Shown piece by piece: positions 1 through 10,962 of a stretch of DNA of 64,000 nucleotides (position 1 is its first letter; each line of letters begins with the position of its first letter). The DNA lies in contig CAMVIB010000003.1 of NCBI GenBank assembly GCA_947167455.1, forward strand, positions 30,600 through 94,599, in the 5' to 3' direction. The translations under genes and the position numbers were made by a program. The stretch is from an uncultured Prevotellaceae bacterium (GTDB lineage Bacteria; Bacteroidota; Bacteroidia; Bacteroidales; Bacteroidaceae). The notes under the pieces are model-generated. The model was given only the letters and a program-made list of their open reading frames with translations. It did not search any database and was not told where the DNA came from.

Positions 1-171
1 GATGGGTTCGAAGCCAATCTTGCCCTTGAGGGCGGCAAGGTATGTCTCCGTGACATTGATTTGGTTCACGCCCATACCGTCGCCGATGAAGTAGAACACA
101 TACTTCACCTCGGCCTGGGCCACGAGGGCGATGACAGCTGCCGTAAGCAGCGAGAGGAATCGTTTGGTCAT
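1..171 (-). CDS. Alkaline phosphatase, N-terminal part (runs off the window)
   Basis: Only the first 57 residues are in the window, read leftward from an ATG at 171. They begin with a Sec-type signal peptide (basic MTKR, then a hydrophobic stretch ending near AQA) followed by VFYFIGDGMGVNQIN. The metal-binding Asp in an FIGDGMG motif is typical of the alkaline phosphatase superfamily (PhoA type), which hydrolyses phosphomonoesters in the periplasm. The gene is in the same direction as the malic enzyme gene but separated from it by about 370 bases, mostly the tandem array at 219-545. The family call is firm; substrate and full length cannot be judged. Confidence 0.8.
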   Translation of the reverse strand, partial: MTKRFLSLLTAAVIALVAQAEVKYVFYFIGDGMGVNQINVTETYLAALKGKIGFEPI

Positions 172-218
172 AGCTATGATGATTTAGTGATTGATTTGAT
201 TGCTGGGGTTTATAGAGC

Positions 219-541
219 TCTTCTTAGGGTTTCTAGGACTTCCTAGGGCTTCTAGGACTTCCTATGGCTTCTAGGGCTTCTAGGGCTTCCTAGGGCTTCC
301 TAGGACTTCCTAGGACTTCCTAGGACTTCTAGGACTTCCTAGGGCTTCCTAGGACTTCCTAGGACTTCCTAGGGCTTCCTAGGGCTTCTAGGACTTCCTA
401 GGACTTCTAGGACTTCCTAGGGCTTCTAGGACTTCCTAGGGCTTCCTAGGACTTCTAGGACTTCCTAGGGCTTCTAGGACTTCCTAGGACTTCCTAGGGC
501 TTCTAGGGCTTCCTAGGACTTCCTAGGACTTCTAGGACTTC

Positions 542-545
<4 letters not shown>
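219..545. repeat. Tandem array A, 9-10 bp CTAG-containing units
   Basis: About 33 units alternate between a 10-mer (CTTCCTAGGA or CTTCCTAGGG) and a 9-mer lacking one C (CTTCTAGGA/G). Every unit contains CTAG, and the 10-mers contain the palindrome CCTAGG. The array fills the space between the malic enzyme stop and the phosphatase start. Its last CTAG (542-545) supplies the malic enzyme TAG stop codon. There are no spacers, so this is not a CRISPR array. Read on the minus strand the unit is CTAGGAAGTC/GC, the same family as array C at 9968-10140. Confidence 0.95.
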
Positions 546-2836
<2,291 letters not shown>

Positions 2837-2862
2837 TGTGTGTTATCGTTGTGTTGGTGTTA

Positions 2863-3588
2863 TTATTCTATTGTTGCTTTAGTGATTATCACGTCGGTCA
2901 GCGGGCGGTCGTCCTTGTCGGTGGGCATGGCCTGTATGGCCTTCACCACCTTCATGCCGTCGATGACGTGTCCGAAGACGGTGTATGTGCCGTCGAGGTG
3001 TGGCGAGCCGCCATACTGAAGGTAGTCGTTCCACATGTCGTAGGTCATCTCTATGCCTGCCTCCTCGAGGGCGGCGCGCTGCTTGCCGAGCGAGTTCTCG
3101 CCCCACGTGCGGCCATAGACGATGTAGAACTGCGAGCCGCTGCTGCGCTGCCCGGGGTTGACGTCGTCGCCCTCGCGCGCCGCTGCCACGGCGCCCCGCA
3201 CATGGTAGAGCCACGGCAGGCGGAACTCAGGCTCGATGGTGTAGGACGGGCCGCCGTCGCCGAGGGGCTTGGTGCGTGGCGGCGAGACGATGGTGCTGTC
3301 GGTGGTGCCGGGTGCCGGGGCACCGTGGCGCACGCGGCTGTCGGGGTCGCCGCCCTGGATCATGAAGTCGCGGATGACGCGGTGGAAGAGCAGGCCGTCG
3401 TAGTAGCCCTCACGGCACAGGCGCACGAAGTTGTCGCGGTGGAGCGGCGTCTCATCGCTCAACTCAATGCGTATGGTGCCGGCGGTGGTCTCCAGGCGCA
3501 CACGCTGGGGCTTGGGCTTGGCCACACAAGCTGCGGCCATGCAGACGAGTCCGAAAAGTGTGAGAAATATGCGTCTTTGTCCTTGCAT
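2863..3588 (-). CDS. Cyclophilin-type peptidyl-prolyl cis-trans isomerase, exported
   Basis: Catalyses proline isomerisation during folding, here in the cell envelope. An N-terminal hydrophobic segment (RIFLTLFGLVCMAAAC) is a signal peptide, and AAAC may be a weak lipobox. The cyclophilin core follows: VRLETTAGTIRIELSDETP, GLLFHRVIRDFMIQGGDP (the catalytic FHR and Q) and GSQFYIVYG (substrate pocket). I chose the ATG at 3588, 241 residues, rather than an in-frame start at 3606, because the likely -7 promoter box (3594-3601) lies between them. With that start the transcript would have almost no leader. It is the first gene of a likely two-gene unit with the malic enzyme gene. A terminator hairpin for the preceding large gene lies just upstream. 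Confidence 0.9.
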   Translation of the reverse strand: MQGQRRIFLTLFGLVCMAAACVAKPKPQRVRLETTAGTIRIELSDETPLHRDNFVRLCREGYYDGLLFHRVIRDFMIQGGDPDSRVRHGAPAPGTTDSTIVSPPRTKPLGDGGPSYTIEPEFRLPWLYHVRGAVAAAREGDDVNPGQRSSGSQFYIVYGRTWGENSLGKQRAALEEAGIEMTYDMWNDYLQYGGSPHLDGTYTVFGHVIDGMKVVKAIQAMPTDKDDRPLTDVIITKATIE

Positions 3589-3593
3589 GGCGA

Positions 3594-3601
3594 CAAAGAT
3601 A
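3594..3601 (-). promoter_or_regulatory. -7 promoter box for the cyclophilin gene
   Basis: TATCTTTG read on the minus strand, matching the Bacteroidetes primary-sigma -7 consensus TAnnTTTG. It ends only five bases before the ATG at 3588, so a transcript from it would be nearly or fully leaderless. Confidence 0.6.
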
Positions 3602-3604
3602 TAC

Positions 3605-3647
3605 AAAAAAGACGAGACAAACAGCCTTTGCAGCCGTTTATCTCGTC
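3605..3647 (-). terminator. Intrinsic terminator of the 1754-residue protein gene
   Basis: GACGAG plus an imperfect AAAC/GTTT extension pairs across a GC-rich centre (3611-3622 with 3636-3647). On the minus strand it is followed by a run of six T. It lies about 36 bases past the stop of the large gene. A T-run on the other side makes it potentially bidirectional. Confidence 0.75.
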
Positions 3648-3682
3648 TTTTTATCGTTTTTTATTGATTAAGGTGTGTTCTA

Positions 3683-6600
3683 CTAACGCAGCACTTTACG
3701 TGTCGTGCCGTCGGCGCGACGCTCGATGACGATGCCGCGATGCGATGATGTCACGCGGCGGCCGTCGAGGCTGTAGCGGGCTGTGGAGACGGCGCCGTCG
3801 CCCTCGCCGACGATGATGGTGCCGTCGAAGGCCACGCCTTCAATCAATGTCACCTCGCCACTCTCGTCGGTGAAGGCAGCGCGCGTCTTGACATTGTTGC
3901 TGCCGGCGGGCGGCGTGATATAGGCCGTGAAGGCATTGAGGGTCGAGCCACTGCCGCCAAGGCGCAGGCCGCCCTGGCCTCCGGCGCTGTTCAAGACGCT
4001 GTTGACGATGCCCCACTTGCCTTCCATGTCGAAGCCGGCAGTGAAGTTGGACGTCATCTGCCAGTCGGAGTACGAACCCGCAGGACCATAGCCAGCACCA
4101 TAGCCTGTTGAGGCAGCAACACTCTGCGCTGCGGCAGCCTCGACGGTGAAGGTGCCCGTCCATTTGGGTTGCTCAACGTCGGCAGAGAGGTGAAGCACGT
4201 AGGGCTGGTTGGCATTGATGGTGCCCGAGGTCACCTTGTCGAAATAGAGGGTGTAGCCGTCCCTGCTGTTGTAGGTCACGGCAGAGAGCTGAGCCACCCA
4301 GTCGCCGCCGCTGCTGGAGCGTGAGGTGAGTTCCTCGACATCTGTGCCGAAGGGCAGGGATATGGTGGAATAGCCGGCACGGAGGTTGCGGTTGAGCAGT
4401 ATCTTGTTGTACGCTCCGGCAACGATGGTTGAGGCATCGGCGGGCGAGAGCAGGAGCATGTCGTCGGGCTGATAGACCTCAATGTTGTAGGTCTGGCTCT
4501 TGGCGATGTAGTCGTCATTGCCGGCCTGGGCCAGGGTCAGCGTGGTGGTGCCTAATGCCTTGGCGGTGATGGTGACGACATCGGCGTCGAAGGCTATGTC
4601 GATGATGTCGCCGTTGCCAACGGTGATGGTGAACCCGTTGTTGGCATCGACGCCCTTGACGGCGATGGCGGCAGTGCCGTCATACTCTATGCGTGCTGAT
4701 GTTCCCGTGAAGTGGGTGTCGGGCGTGAAGGTGGGTGTCTGCTTGTTGAAGACCGAGAACAGGCGCGTCAGCGTGGCGGGCAGGTACTTGTAGTTGCCGG
4801 CCTGCGAGGCCGTGATGGTGATGTTGGAGCCGGTGCTGACGGCGGTGAGCGCGCCCGTTGCGGCATCCACGGTGATGGAGGCGGTGTTGGCCGAGGCATA
4901 GCTTACGGCGAGGCCGGCGCTGGACGTGGCGGTGTTGCCCGTGATGACGTTGCCCACCTGTATGCTGGTCTCCAGCGAGGCGTTGTCCCACGTCAGCGTC
5001 TGTGCGAGCTTGCTGATGGTGACGCTGAACTGCTGGCTGGCACCCTCGTACTTGTAGGTCTCGGCCTGCGTGACGGTGACGGTGGCCTCGCCTGCATTCA
5101 TGGCGGTGAGGGTGGCGGTGGCGGCGTCGAAGCTCAGGAGGCCTCCCTCGCGGTTCTGCGCCTCGTTGGTGTAGGTGATGTTCGAGTAAGCTGCGGAGAG
5201 CGCGCCGTGGCTGTCGTCATCGGTGAGCGTCACGGTGGCCGTGCCGTCCACGTCGAGGGCGGTCTGGCTGAGGGCTATGCCGACGTTGTTGGGCAGCTTC
5301 GCCACGGTGAAGTCGAAGCTCTGCCTCGTTTCGTGGTACTTCTGCGTCTTCTTCTGGTAGATGGTCAGGTGTGCCGTGCCCGCGTTGAGGCCCGTGACGG
5401 TGTTCTTCACCGGGTCGTAGGCGATGACGGCGGTGCCGTTGTTCACGTTGGAGGTCAGCGTGTGGCTGATGGTGTAGTAGAAGCCATCGTCGCTGCTGGC
5501 CGACGGCGTGGTGCTGCTCGTGCCGTTGAAGGCAAAGGCGTTGGCGATGGTGCCATCCACGGTGGTCTCAGTGGCGGTGTTCGTGCCGCGGGCGATGGAG
5601 GTGGAGTATTTCTGCGAGGTGGCCGTCAGCTTGATTTGCTGTGAGTAGAACAGGTCACCGATGGTGATGACGGCCTCCTCTGCGCCCAGCTGGTCGGGGT
5701 CGGGGGTGTAGGTGACGGTGAAGGTCTGTGTGCCATCGACGCCGCAGATGTAGGAGGTGTTATGAGCATTTTGGGCCATCTTGTTAATCTCCACGGGTAT
5801 GGAGCTGATGCTGGGCACGAAGTGAGGATTGCTGCTCTGGATGTTGATGTTGCCGCCGTTGGTGCTGCTGTAGCTCACGGTGAAGGTGGCGCTGGCGGTC
5901 TGGTCGGTGTAGAGCGTGCCTAAGACCGTCTTGTTGGAAGAGGCAAGGACGTAGGTCTTGCGGGTGACCCTCACATTCCTATAATATCTTCTAAAATCTC
6001 CACCGTTATCAAGGCGAATATATCTGATAGCTTCATCACCCAATGAATACGAGAATTCTTTATAACTACCATTATCGAGTTGTCCTACACCGATTTTTGC
6101 TATATCATCCCAGTTGCTATTATTTGTGGAAGCCTTAATCGTCATATCACCAAGGGCAGCAAAAGAATTCTTGTTCGCTTCAAAATAAAGCACGTCGCCT
6201 GGGCCAGACATTGTTAATACTGTTCCTTCGCTCCAATTTCCTGTATATCTTTCCCATTCCTCATACAGCACATATCCCACTGCCTCGTCCGTGTTGTTCA
6301 CGCGGATGGAGAACTGGGCATAAGCAGCCTCATACTTGTACGTTTCTGCCTGGCTTATCTCATAGATGTCCGTACCGGCAGCGTTGCCGGCGGTGATGGT
6401 ACTGCCTGAGAGGGTGGTATAGGAGCCGCTGGTGCGGGTCACGGTGGGCGTGGTGTCCATGTTGGTGCGCGTGTAGGCCAGTGTGGCGGTGGCTCCGTAC
6501 TTCAGCTTTATGTTCGTGGCAGCGGCTTCGTTCAGCGTCAGCGTGATGGCGTTGCTGCGCTTCGTGACGGTGATCTCGTAGGTCTCGCTCGCGTAGGCTG

Positions 6601-8947
6601 TATATTTCGTAGTTGCGGGCTGCTTGAAGGTAATCTTTGCCGTGCCGGCATTCTTGGCAGTGATGATGCCGTCGGCGTAGGTGATGACGTCCGAGCCGTT
6701 GTTGACCGTGGAGGACAGCTGTGTGTCGGTGATGGTGGCCACGATGGCATCGGTGTTGTTCTGTCCGGTGATGGCGAGGGCGATGGTGCCGTCCACCTCT
6801 GCGGCCTGCCCGGGCAGTGAGATGGTCAGGGTGTTGGCCACCTTGGTGACGGTGACGTCGATGGTGAGCGTCTTGCCCTCGTGGGTGGCTGTGGCGGCCT
6901 GGGTGAAGGTGATGGTGGTGGAGCCTTCGCCCGTGGCGGTGATGGCGTTGGTGGTGGCGTCGTAGGTAGCCACGCCGGGTGTGCTGTAGGTGACGACGGT
7001 GTTGGCGTTGCCCGCGTCGGTGACGACGTCCGTCCACGTCTCGCCCACCTTCAAGGCCTTCGTCTCTTCGGCCAGGTCGAAGGTGTTGGCGTAGCGCGAG
7101 ACGGTGATGGTGTAGGTGGCGGTGTTGCCGTTGAGGAAGGCGTTGCCCGTCTGCGAGAGGGTCAGCTCCGTGGTGCCTGCCTCGACGCCGCTGATGGTGA
7201 GCGTGTTGTCCGTGCGCGTCCAGCTGACGATGCCCGTGTGCGAGGCCGTGATGCTGAAGGTCTCGTCCTCAGCCACGTTGGCCAGGCCGATGGTCGTCGT
7301 CGTGCCCACCTTGATGTCAGTGGCCGAGGCGTCGCCCCAGGCGGGGTTGAAGGTGGGCTGCTTCTTCTCGCCCACCGAGAACTCGCGCGTGATGGCGTCG
7401 GCGTTGTAGGTGTCGTCGGCAGCCACGCTGGCCGTGACGGTGCTCGTGCCGAGGCCCACGGCATGCACCGTGCCGTCGGCATCCACGGTGACGGCGCCGG
7501 TGTCGCTGGAGGTGTAGGTGATGTTCAGACCCTCATCCACGCCGTGCGCAGCCGAGGAGACGGTGGTGCCGTTGACGAGGTTCACGTCCAGCTCGGGGTC
7601 TGTCCACGTGAGGACGGGGTTCTTCTTGAACTTGGCATACAAGGTCTTGCTAACGGTGGAGCCGGGGGTGCTGTTGGTGAGCGTCACCGTGTAGGTGGCG
7701 CTGGTGGAGACGGGCTTGCCGCTGAAGTCCGCTGCCTCATACCAGCCGTTGAAGGTGCAGCCTTCGGCGGGCGTGGCGGTGTAGGTGGCGGTGGTGCTGG
7801 CGCTGGCCTGCTCGGGGTTGCCCTCCACGCTTGCTGCTACGGATGCTGTGGCTGTGCCGAATGTGGCATTGCTGGGTGTGGCAGTGGCAGAGAAGTTGAA
7901 CACCGGGGCGAACCATGCCTTGAAGGTCGTTACTGTTGGTGATTCGGAAGTTTCTGAGCTGTAAGTGATGCTAGGATTGTATGTTAAATCGGTTGATACA
8001 ACATTACTAGCATTATAGCTACCAGTCCCCTTTATCCATCCCAGGAAACGGTAGCCCGTATTCACCGTGGCTTTATAATATGCTGTTTTGCTCGCATTCG
8101 ACGCCGTTGTGTTTGCCGTGTTTGTTGTGGCACTCGTAGAAGTAGCAGCATCGTATGAAGTAAACGAGACATACGCGCTACCGCCTGCAGAAGCCTGCGC
8201 TGTAGCCTGACCGTAATAGGTGGTGACGCCGGTGCCGCTGACGCTGAACGTCACGGTCTTGCCGTTCATGGTGAGGGTGACGGTTCCGGTGTGTGTGCCT
8301 ACGGCGGTGGGCTTGAAGATGACGGGGATGCTCTGCCCCTTGCCTGTGGCGCCTACGGTTGTGGCGGTGACGGAGAACAGCTCGTTGGTGCTTTTACCCG
8401 TCACCTGCTGGTAGTAGGTCGTGTTGTTGTAGTCAACGCTGGCATTCGACGTCTTGCTGCTGCCCTTGGTGACGTTGCCGAAGGAGAGGGAAGATGTGGA
8501 GGTGGAGAGGGTGGTGGCGCGGGTGACTTTGATATTACTGATATGTTTCACTAAAGTTGCACCTGTTGTGGTGTAAAAACGTATTTTGGCAATATCCATA
8601 TCTGCAGGATTAATATCTACAGTATAATTTTTATTGCTACTTGTAAAAGCCCTATCACCTGTATAATATATTTCCTTTTTTGTTCCATCTTTCTTTGTGG
8701 CTTCAATATGCATATAATCATAAGCGTCAATCCAAGTAAAAACCCATGCTCTATCATGATATGCATCAAATGTCAATCTACTGGCTGGACCTGATAATTC
8801 TAATTCGAATCCATTATCAATAGTTTTTAAATCATGATTGGCAGGTTCATTCAACACATAGCTTGTGTTATCCCCCCAAGCCCCCGCCTCTGTGCTCCAG
8901 GCGAGTGCTGCTATAATGATTATGAATATATGTTGTAGTTGTTTCAT
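3683..8947 (-). CDS. Very large secreted multidomain surface protein with Ig-like repeats
   Basis: 1754 residues with a Sec signal peptide (hydrophobic to about residue 22). The order of modules is: (1) a discoidin-like or jelly-roll-like segment, about 28-140; (2) a choice-of-anchor-D/DUF1573-like beta domain (about 145-240, containing LSFGNVTKGS); (3) two InlB/Listeria-Bacteroides-type repeats (GYRFLGWIKG; CTFNGWYEA); (4) a long run of BIG2-like bacterial Ig domains (repeated ALTAVSTG, ISGVEAGTT, ITAKNAGTAKI motifs); (5) near the middle (about 890-1020) a second copy of modules 1-2; (6) more BIG2 domains; (7) a unique region; (8) a C-terminal tail with SLDGRRV...GIVIERR that resembles the Prevotella-type secretion or anchoring tail. 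It is probably a surface adhesin or polymer-binding protein. No catalytic motif is seen. Parts of the gene are AT-rich against a GC-rich background. Alone on the minus strand, with its own terminator. Confidence 0.8.
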   Translation of the reverse strand: MKQLQHIFIIIIAALAWSTEAGAWGDNTSYVLNEPANHDLKTIDNGFELELSGPASRLTFDAYHDRAWVFTWIDAYDYMHIEATKKDGTKKEIYYTGDRAFTSSNKNYTVDINPADMDIAKIRFYTTTGATLVKHISNIKVTRATTLSTSTSSLSFGNVTKGSSKTSNASVDYNNTTYYQQVTGKSTNELFSVTATTVGATGKGQSIPVIFKPTAVGTHTGTVTLTMNGKTVTFSVSGTGVTTYYGQATAQASAGGSAYVSFTSYDAATSTSATTNTANTTASNASKTAYYKATVNTGYRFLGWIKGTGSYNASNVVSTDLTYNPSITYSSETSESPTVTTFKAWFAPVFNFSATATPSNATFGTATASVAASVEGNPEQASASTTATYTATPAEGCTFNGWYEAADFSGKPVSTSATYTVTLTNSTPGSTVSKTLYAKFKKNPVLTWTDPELDVNLVNGTTVSSAAHGVDEGLNITYTSSDTGAVTVDADGTVHAVGLGTSTVTASVAADDTYNADAITREFSVGEKKQPTFNPAWGDASATDIKVGTTTTIGLANVAEDETFSITASHTGIVSWTRTDNTLTISGVEAGTTELTLSQTGNAFLNGNTATYTITVSRYANTFDLAEETKALKVGETWTDVVTDAGNANTVVTYSTPGVATYDATTNAITATGEGSTTITFTQAATATHEGKTLTIDVTVTKVANTLTISLPGQAAEVDGTIALAITGQNNTDAIVATITDTQLSSTVNNGSDVITYADGIITAKNAGTAKITFKQPATTKYTAYASETYEITVTKRSNAITLTLNEAAATNIKLKYGATATLAYTRTNMDTTPTVTRTSGSYTTLSGSTITAGNAAGTDIYEISQAETYKYEAAYAQFSIRVNNTDEAVGYVLYEEWERYTGNWSEGTVLTMSGPGDVLYFEANKNSFAALGDMTIKASTNNSNWDDIAKIGVGQLDNGSYKEFSYSLGDEAIRYIRLDNGGDFRRYYRNVRVTRKTYVLASSNKTVLGTLYTDQTASATFTVSYSSTNGGNINIQSSNPHFVPSISSIPVEINKMAQNAHNTSYICGVDGTQTFTVTYTPDPDQLGAEEAVITIGDLFYSQQIKLTATSQKYSTSIARGTNTATETTVDGTIANAFAFNGTSSTTPSASSDDGFYYTISHTLTSNVNNGTAVIAYDPVKNTVTGLNAGTAHLTIYQKKTQKYHETRQSFDFTVAKLPNNVGIALSQTALDVDGTATVTLTDDDSHGALSAAYSNITYTNEAQNREGGLLSFDAATATLTAMNAGEATVTVTQAETYKYEGASQQFSVTISKLAQTLTWDNASLETSIQVGNVITGNTATSSAGLAVSYASANTASITVDAATGALTAVSTGSNITITASQAGNYKYLPATLTRLFSVFNKQTPTFTPDTHFTGTSARIEYDGTAAIAVKGVDANNGFTITVGNGDIIDIAFDADVVTITAKALGTTTLTLAQAGNDDYIAKSQTYNIEVYQPDDMLLLSPADASTIVAGAYNKILLNRNLRAGYSTISLPFGTDVEELTSRSSSGGDWVAQLSAVTYNSRDGYTLYFDKVTSGTINANQPYVLHLSADVEQPKWTGTFTVEAAAAQSVAASTGYGAGYGPAGSYSDWQMTSNFTAGFDMEGKWGIVNSVLNSAGGQGGLRLGGSGSTLNAFTAYITPPAGSNNVKTRAAFTDESGEVTLIEGVAFDGTIIVGEGDGAVSTARYSLDGRRVTSSHRGIVIERRADGTTRKVLR

Positions 8948-8973
8948 TGTCTTGTTGTGAATTGGTTTCTTGT

Positions 8974-9158
8974 GTCTTCCTAGTGGTCATAGGACTTCCT
9001 AGTGGTCATAGGACTTCCTTGTGGTCATAGGTCTTCCTGGTGGTTATAGGTCTTCCTAGTGGTCATAGGTCTTCCTAGTGGTCATAGGTCTTCCTTGTGG
9101 TCATAGGACTTCCTAGTGGTCATAGGTCTTCCTAGTGGTCATAGGACTTCCTAGTAGT
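8974..9158. repeat. Tandem array B, 19 bp units
   Basis: About ten units of CTTCCTAGTGGTCATAGGA, with A/T and C/T variants. The unit looks like the array A unit CTTCCTAGGA interrupted by TGGTCAT. It fills the gap between the four-helix-bundle gene stop and the start of the 1754-residue protein gene. Confidence 0.95.
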
Positions 9159-9160
9159 TT

Positions 9161-9925
9161 TTATTCTTGCTTCTTAGAGTTATCTTTTGGGAATAGATGC
9201 TTGTTGGTTTGCCACCAGGAGTGCCATTGCTCCAGCTCGGCGGTGCTGCTGGCGAGTTGAGCGTTCAGTTCTGCGATGGTAGCTTGTTGCTGGTCGAGTA
9301 ATGCCTGTAGCTTGTCGATGTTGGCTTTGAGATCCTCTATTTCGTGGGCTTGCGCCTCGATGGTTTCGTTTTGTTCTTTCCTGCGTCCGAGGCGTGCAGC
9401 AGTCATGCGCTCGCTCATGCCGCCTTCCTCTATGAAGTGCTGCTCCATCTCTTTGAGGAAGTTTGTCATCATGACATCAACCTGTTTGCATAAGGTAAAG
9501 CCGAGGTTTGAAATTTCCTCATCAGTCATGCTTTCTATGCTGGCATTGTAATCGGGAAGGTCATTATGAGTTTGGGTGAATGACATCATCGCCTGGAATC
9601 GTGGATGACTCGCATCCCAGAACGTTATTTGTCTGGCAAGGATGTAGTCTTTGAAGTCTTCTTGTAGCTCCTGAATGCTTGCGCGAGCTACATTCAGCAG
9701 CTTGATTTCTGTTTTCGTCGAGGTGACTCCAGCAGTGAAGCCCTCGATGATATTCTGTTTGCCCGAACGTGCCGCCTGCACCATCTGGTCGATAGTGCGG
9801 TCTCCTCGCTGCAAGAATCGCTGTGTGAAGCGAAATGTCAGCTGGTAGAGGACTTCTGACTTCCGATAGAAAAAGAGGTCTTTCCAGTTCTCTTGCTTCC
9901 GAAGGAAATGCTTATGGTCTGGCAT
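9161..9925 (-). CDS. Four-helix-bundle suffix protein with C-terminal coiled coil
   Basis: 254 residues. The first 190 residues, with QAARSGKQNIIEGF and LLNVARASIQELQEDFKDY, resemble the Bacteroidetes four-helix-bundle proteins related to the 23S rRNA intervening-sequence protein family (TIGR02436, with the suffix domain TIGR04258). The end (about 195-250) is a heptad-rich coiled coil (IEDLKANIDKLQALLDQQQ) finishing in SKKQE. Members have no established enzymatic activity. The fold is the one used by the accessory variability protein (Avd) of diversity-generating retroelements, but no reverse transcriptase or template repeat is present here. The gene is flanked on both sides by CTAG-rich tandem arrays (B and C) in opposite orientation. 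Base composition is closer to 50 percent GC than that of its neighbours. Confidence 0.7.
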   Translation of the reverse strand: MPDHKHFLRKQENWKDLFFYRKSEVLYQLTFRFTQRFLQRGDRTIDQMVQAARSGKQNIIEGFTAGVTSTKTEIKLLNVARASIQELQEDFKDYILARQITFWDASHPRFQAMMSFTQTHNDLPDYNASIESMTDEEISNLGFTLCKQVDVMMTNFLKEMEQHFIEEGGMSERMTAARLGRRKEQNETIEAQAHEIEDLKANIDKLQALLDQQQATIAELNAQLASSTAELEQWHSWWQTNKHLFPKDNSKKQE

Positions 9926-9967
9926 ACTGTTTGGGGTTATGAGGTTGGGTTTTATGGTGAGCTGTGA

Positions 9968-10140
9968 TAGGAAGACCTAGGAAGACCTAGGGAGGCCTAG
10001 GAAGGCCTAGGAAAGCCTAGGAAAGCCTAGGGAGGCCTAGGAAAGCCTAGGGAGACCTAGGAAAACCTAGGAAAGCCTAGGGAGGCCTAGGAAGACCTAG
10101 GAAGGCCTAGGAAGGCCTAGGAAAGCCTAGGAAAGCCTAG
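9968..10140. repeat. Tandem array C, 10 bp CTAGG units
   Basis: About 17 units of CCTAGGAAAG with A/G variants (GAAGACCTAG, GGAGGCCTAG), in strict 10-bp phase. The core CTAGGAAG is the reverse complement of the array A core CTTCCTAG, so A and C are one family in opposite orientations. The last CTAG provides the TAG stop (10137-10139) of the neighbouring lipoprotein gene. Confidence 0.95.
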
Positions 10141-10943
10141 TCAAACTCTCCGCTGTGTTGCCCTTCCACGGTGGGTATTACCGTGCCGTTGACGGGGTCG
10201 GCGTTGAGGTCGAGGGTGTTGGTGGTGCCTCGTGCGAGGCTTATGGCGTTGCTGACAGGTATGATCTCTGTCACTTGACTGCCGAGGCGTGCCGTGGCGG
10301 CCACGGTGAGATCTCCGGCGGGGAAGTAGGCTGTCACCTCGGTGGAGGTGGTGGGCATGTCGTCCTCGGTGAGGAGTGTGAGGGTTCGCGAGCCTACGGT
10401 GAAGGCTATGTCCTTGTACTTGTCGGTGAATGCCGTGGTGAGGCGTATCACGAGTTGTGCGTTGGCGGGCTTGAGGAGCACGCGCACGGGTGTGACGGCT
10501 CCGGCCGCAACGTTGAATGATGCTGTTGCTCCGTCGGCATCCACTGAGGAGCCGGCGTAGAACGGCTTGCCGACGCCAGTGGCGGCGGCAGTGGCGAGGG
10601 TGCTGTTGCCCTGCACGCTGATGGTGTATGTGCCGGCGGGGAGTATTGCCTCCGCGTCGGCGATGGTGAGGGGTTGTTCGGCCACCTCGTCACCGTCGGC
10701 GGTGGTTCCGCTGACGGTGAAGAGGTAGTCGCTGATGTTCTCCAGGGTTTGCTCGGCACGTGTGGCGGTGGCGCCGCTTGCGCGCGCCACCACCTCAACG
10801 TATGCCTCTGGCTCGGAGAGAGAGAGCACGATGCGCCCCGTGCCACCTCCGTCAGGGAGCTGGGTGTCATTCTGCTGGCACGATGCCAGCACTATGGTCA
10901 TTGCTGCCAGGATGGTGGCAAGGATGGGGTTCAGGTGCTTCAT
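10137..10943 (-). CDS. DUF4493-like surface lipoprotein
   Basis: 268 residues and probably the last gene of the lipoprotein cluster. The signal peptide ends in the lipobox LASC with QQND after the cysteine, an acidic or polar start as seen in surface-exported Bacteroidetes lipoproteins. The body follows the DUF4493 pattern: a first strand (GRIVLSLSEPEAYVEV), a TRAEQTLENISDYLFTVSG segment, ILPAGTYTISVQG, a KPFYAGSS motif and a strand-rich second half (LLKPANAQLVIRLTTAF). The stop codon is formed by the flanking repeat array. It lies 19 bases after the preceding gene, so likely cotranscribed. Function is unknown; a structural or adhesive surface role is inferred from context. Confidence 0.8.
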   Translation of the reverse strand: MKHLNPILATILAAMTIVLASCQQNDTQLPDGGGTGRIVLSLSEPEAYVEVVARASGATATRAEQTLENISDYLFTVSGTTADGDEVAEQPLTIADAEAILPAGTYTISVQGNSTLATAAATGVGKPFYAGSSVDADGATASFNVAAGAVTPVRVLLKPANAQLVIRLTTAFTDKYKDIAFTVGSRTLTLLTEDDMPTTSTEVTAYFPAGDLTVAATARLGSQVTEIIPVSNAISLARGTTNTLDLNADPVNGTVIPTVEGQHSGEFD

Positions 10944-10962
10944 TGGGTTGAGTTATTAGGAA

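Noticed and set aside
4712..7942. Long + strand and other-frame open frames within the 1754-residue gene
   Set aside because: Composition is extreme (Arg, Gly, Val) and no start signals or motifs exist; they follow from codon bias of the real gene.
9161..9925. Diversity-generating retroelement (Avd-like four-helix protein)
   Set aside because: No reverse transcriptase, template or variable repeat nearby; the relation is only at fold-family level.
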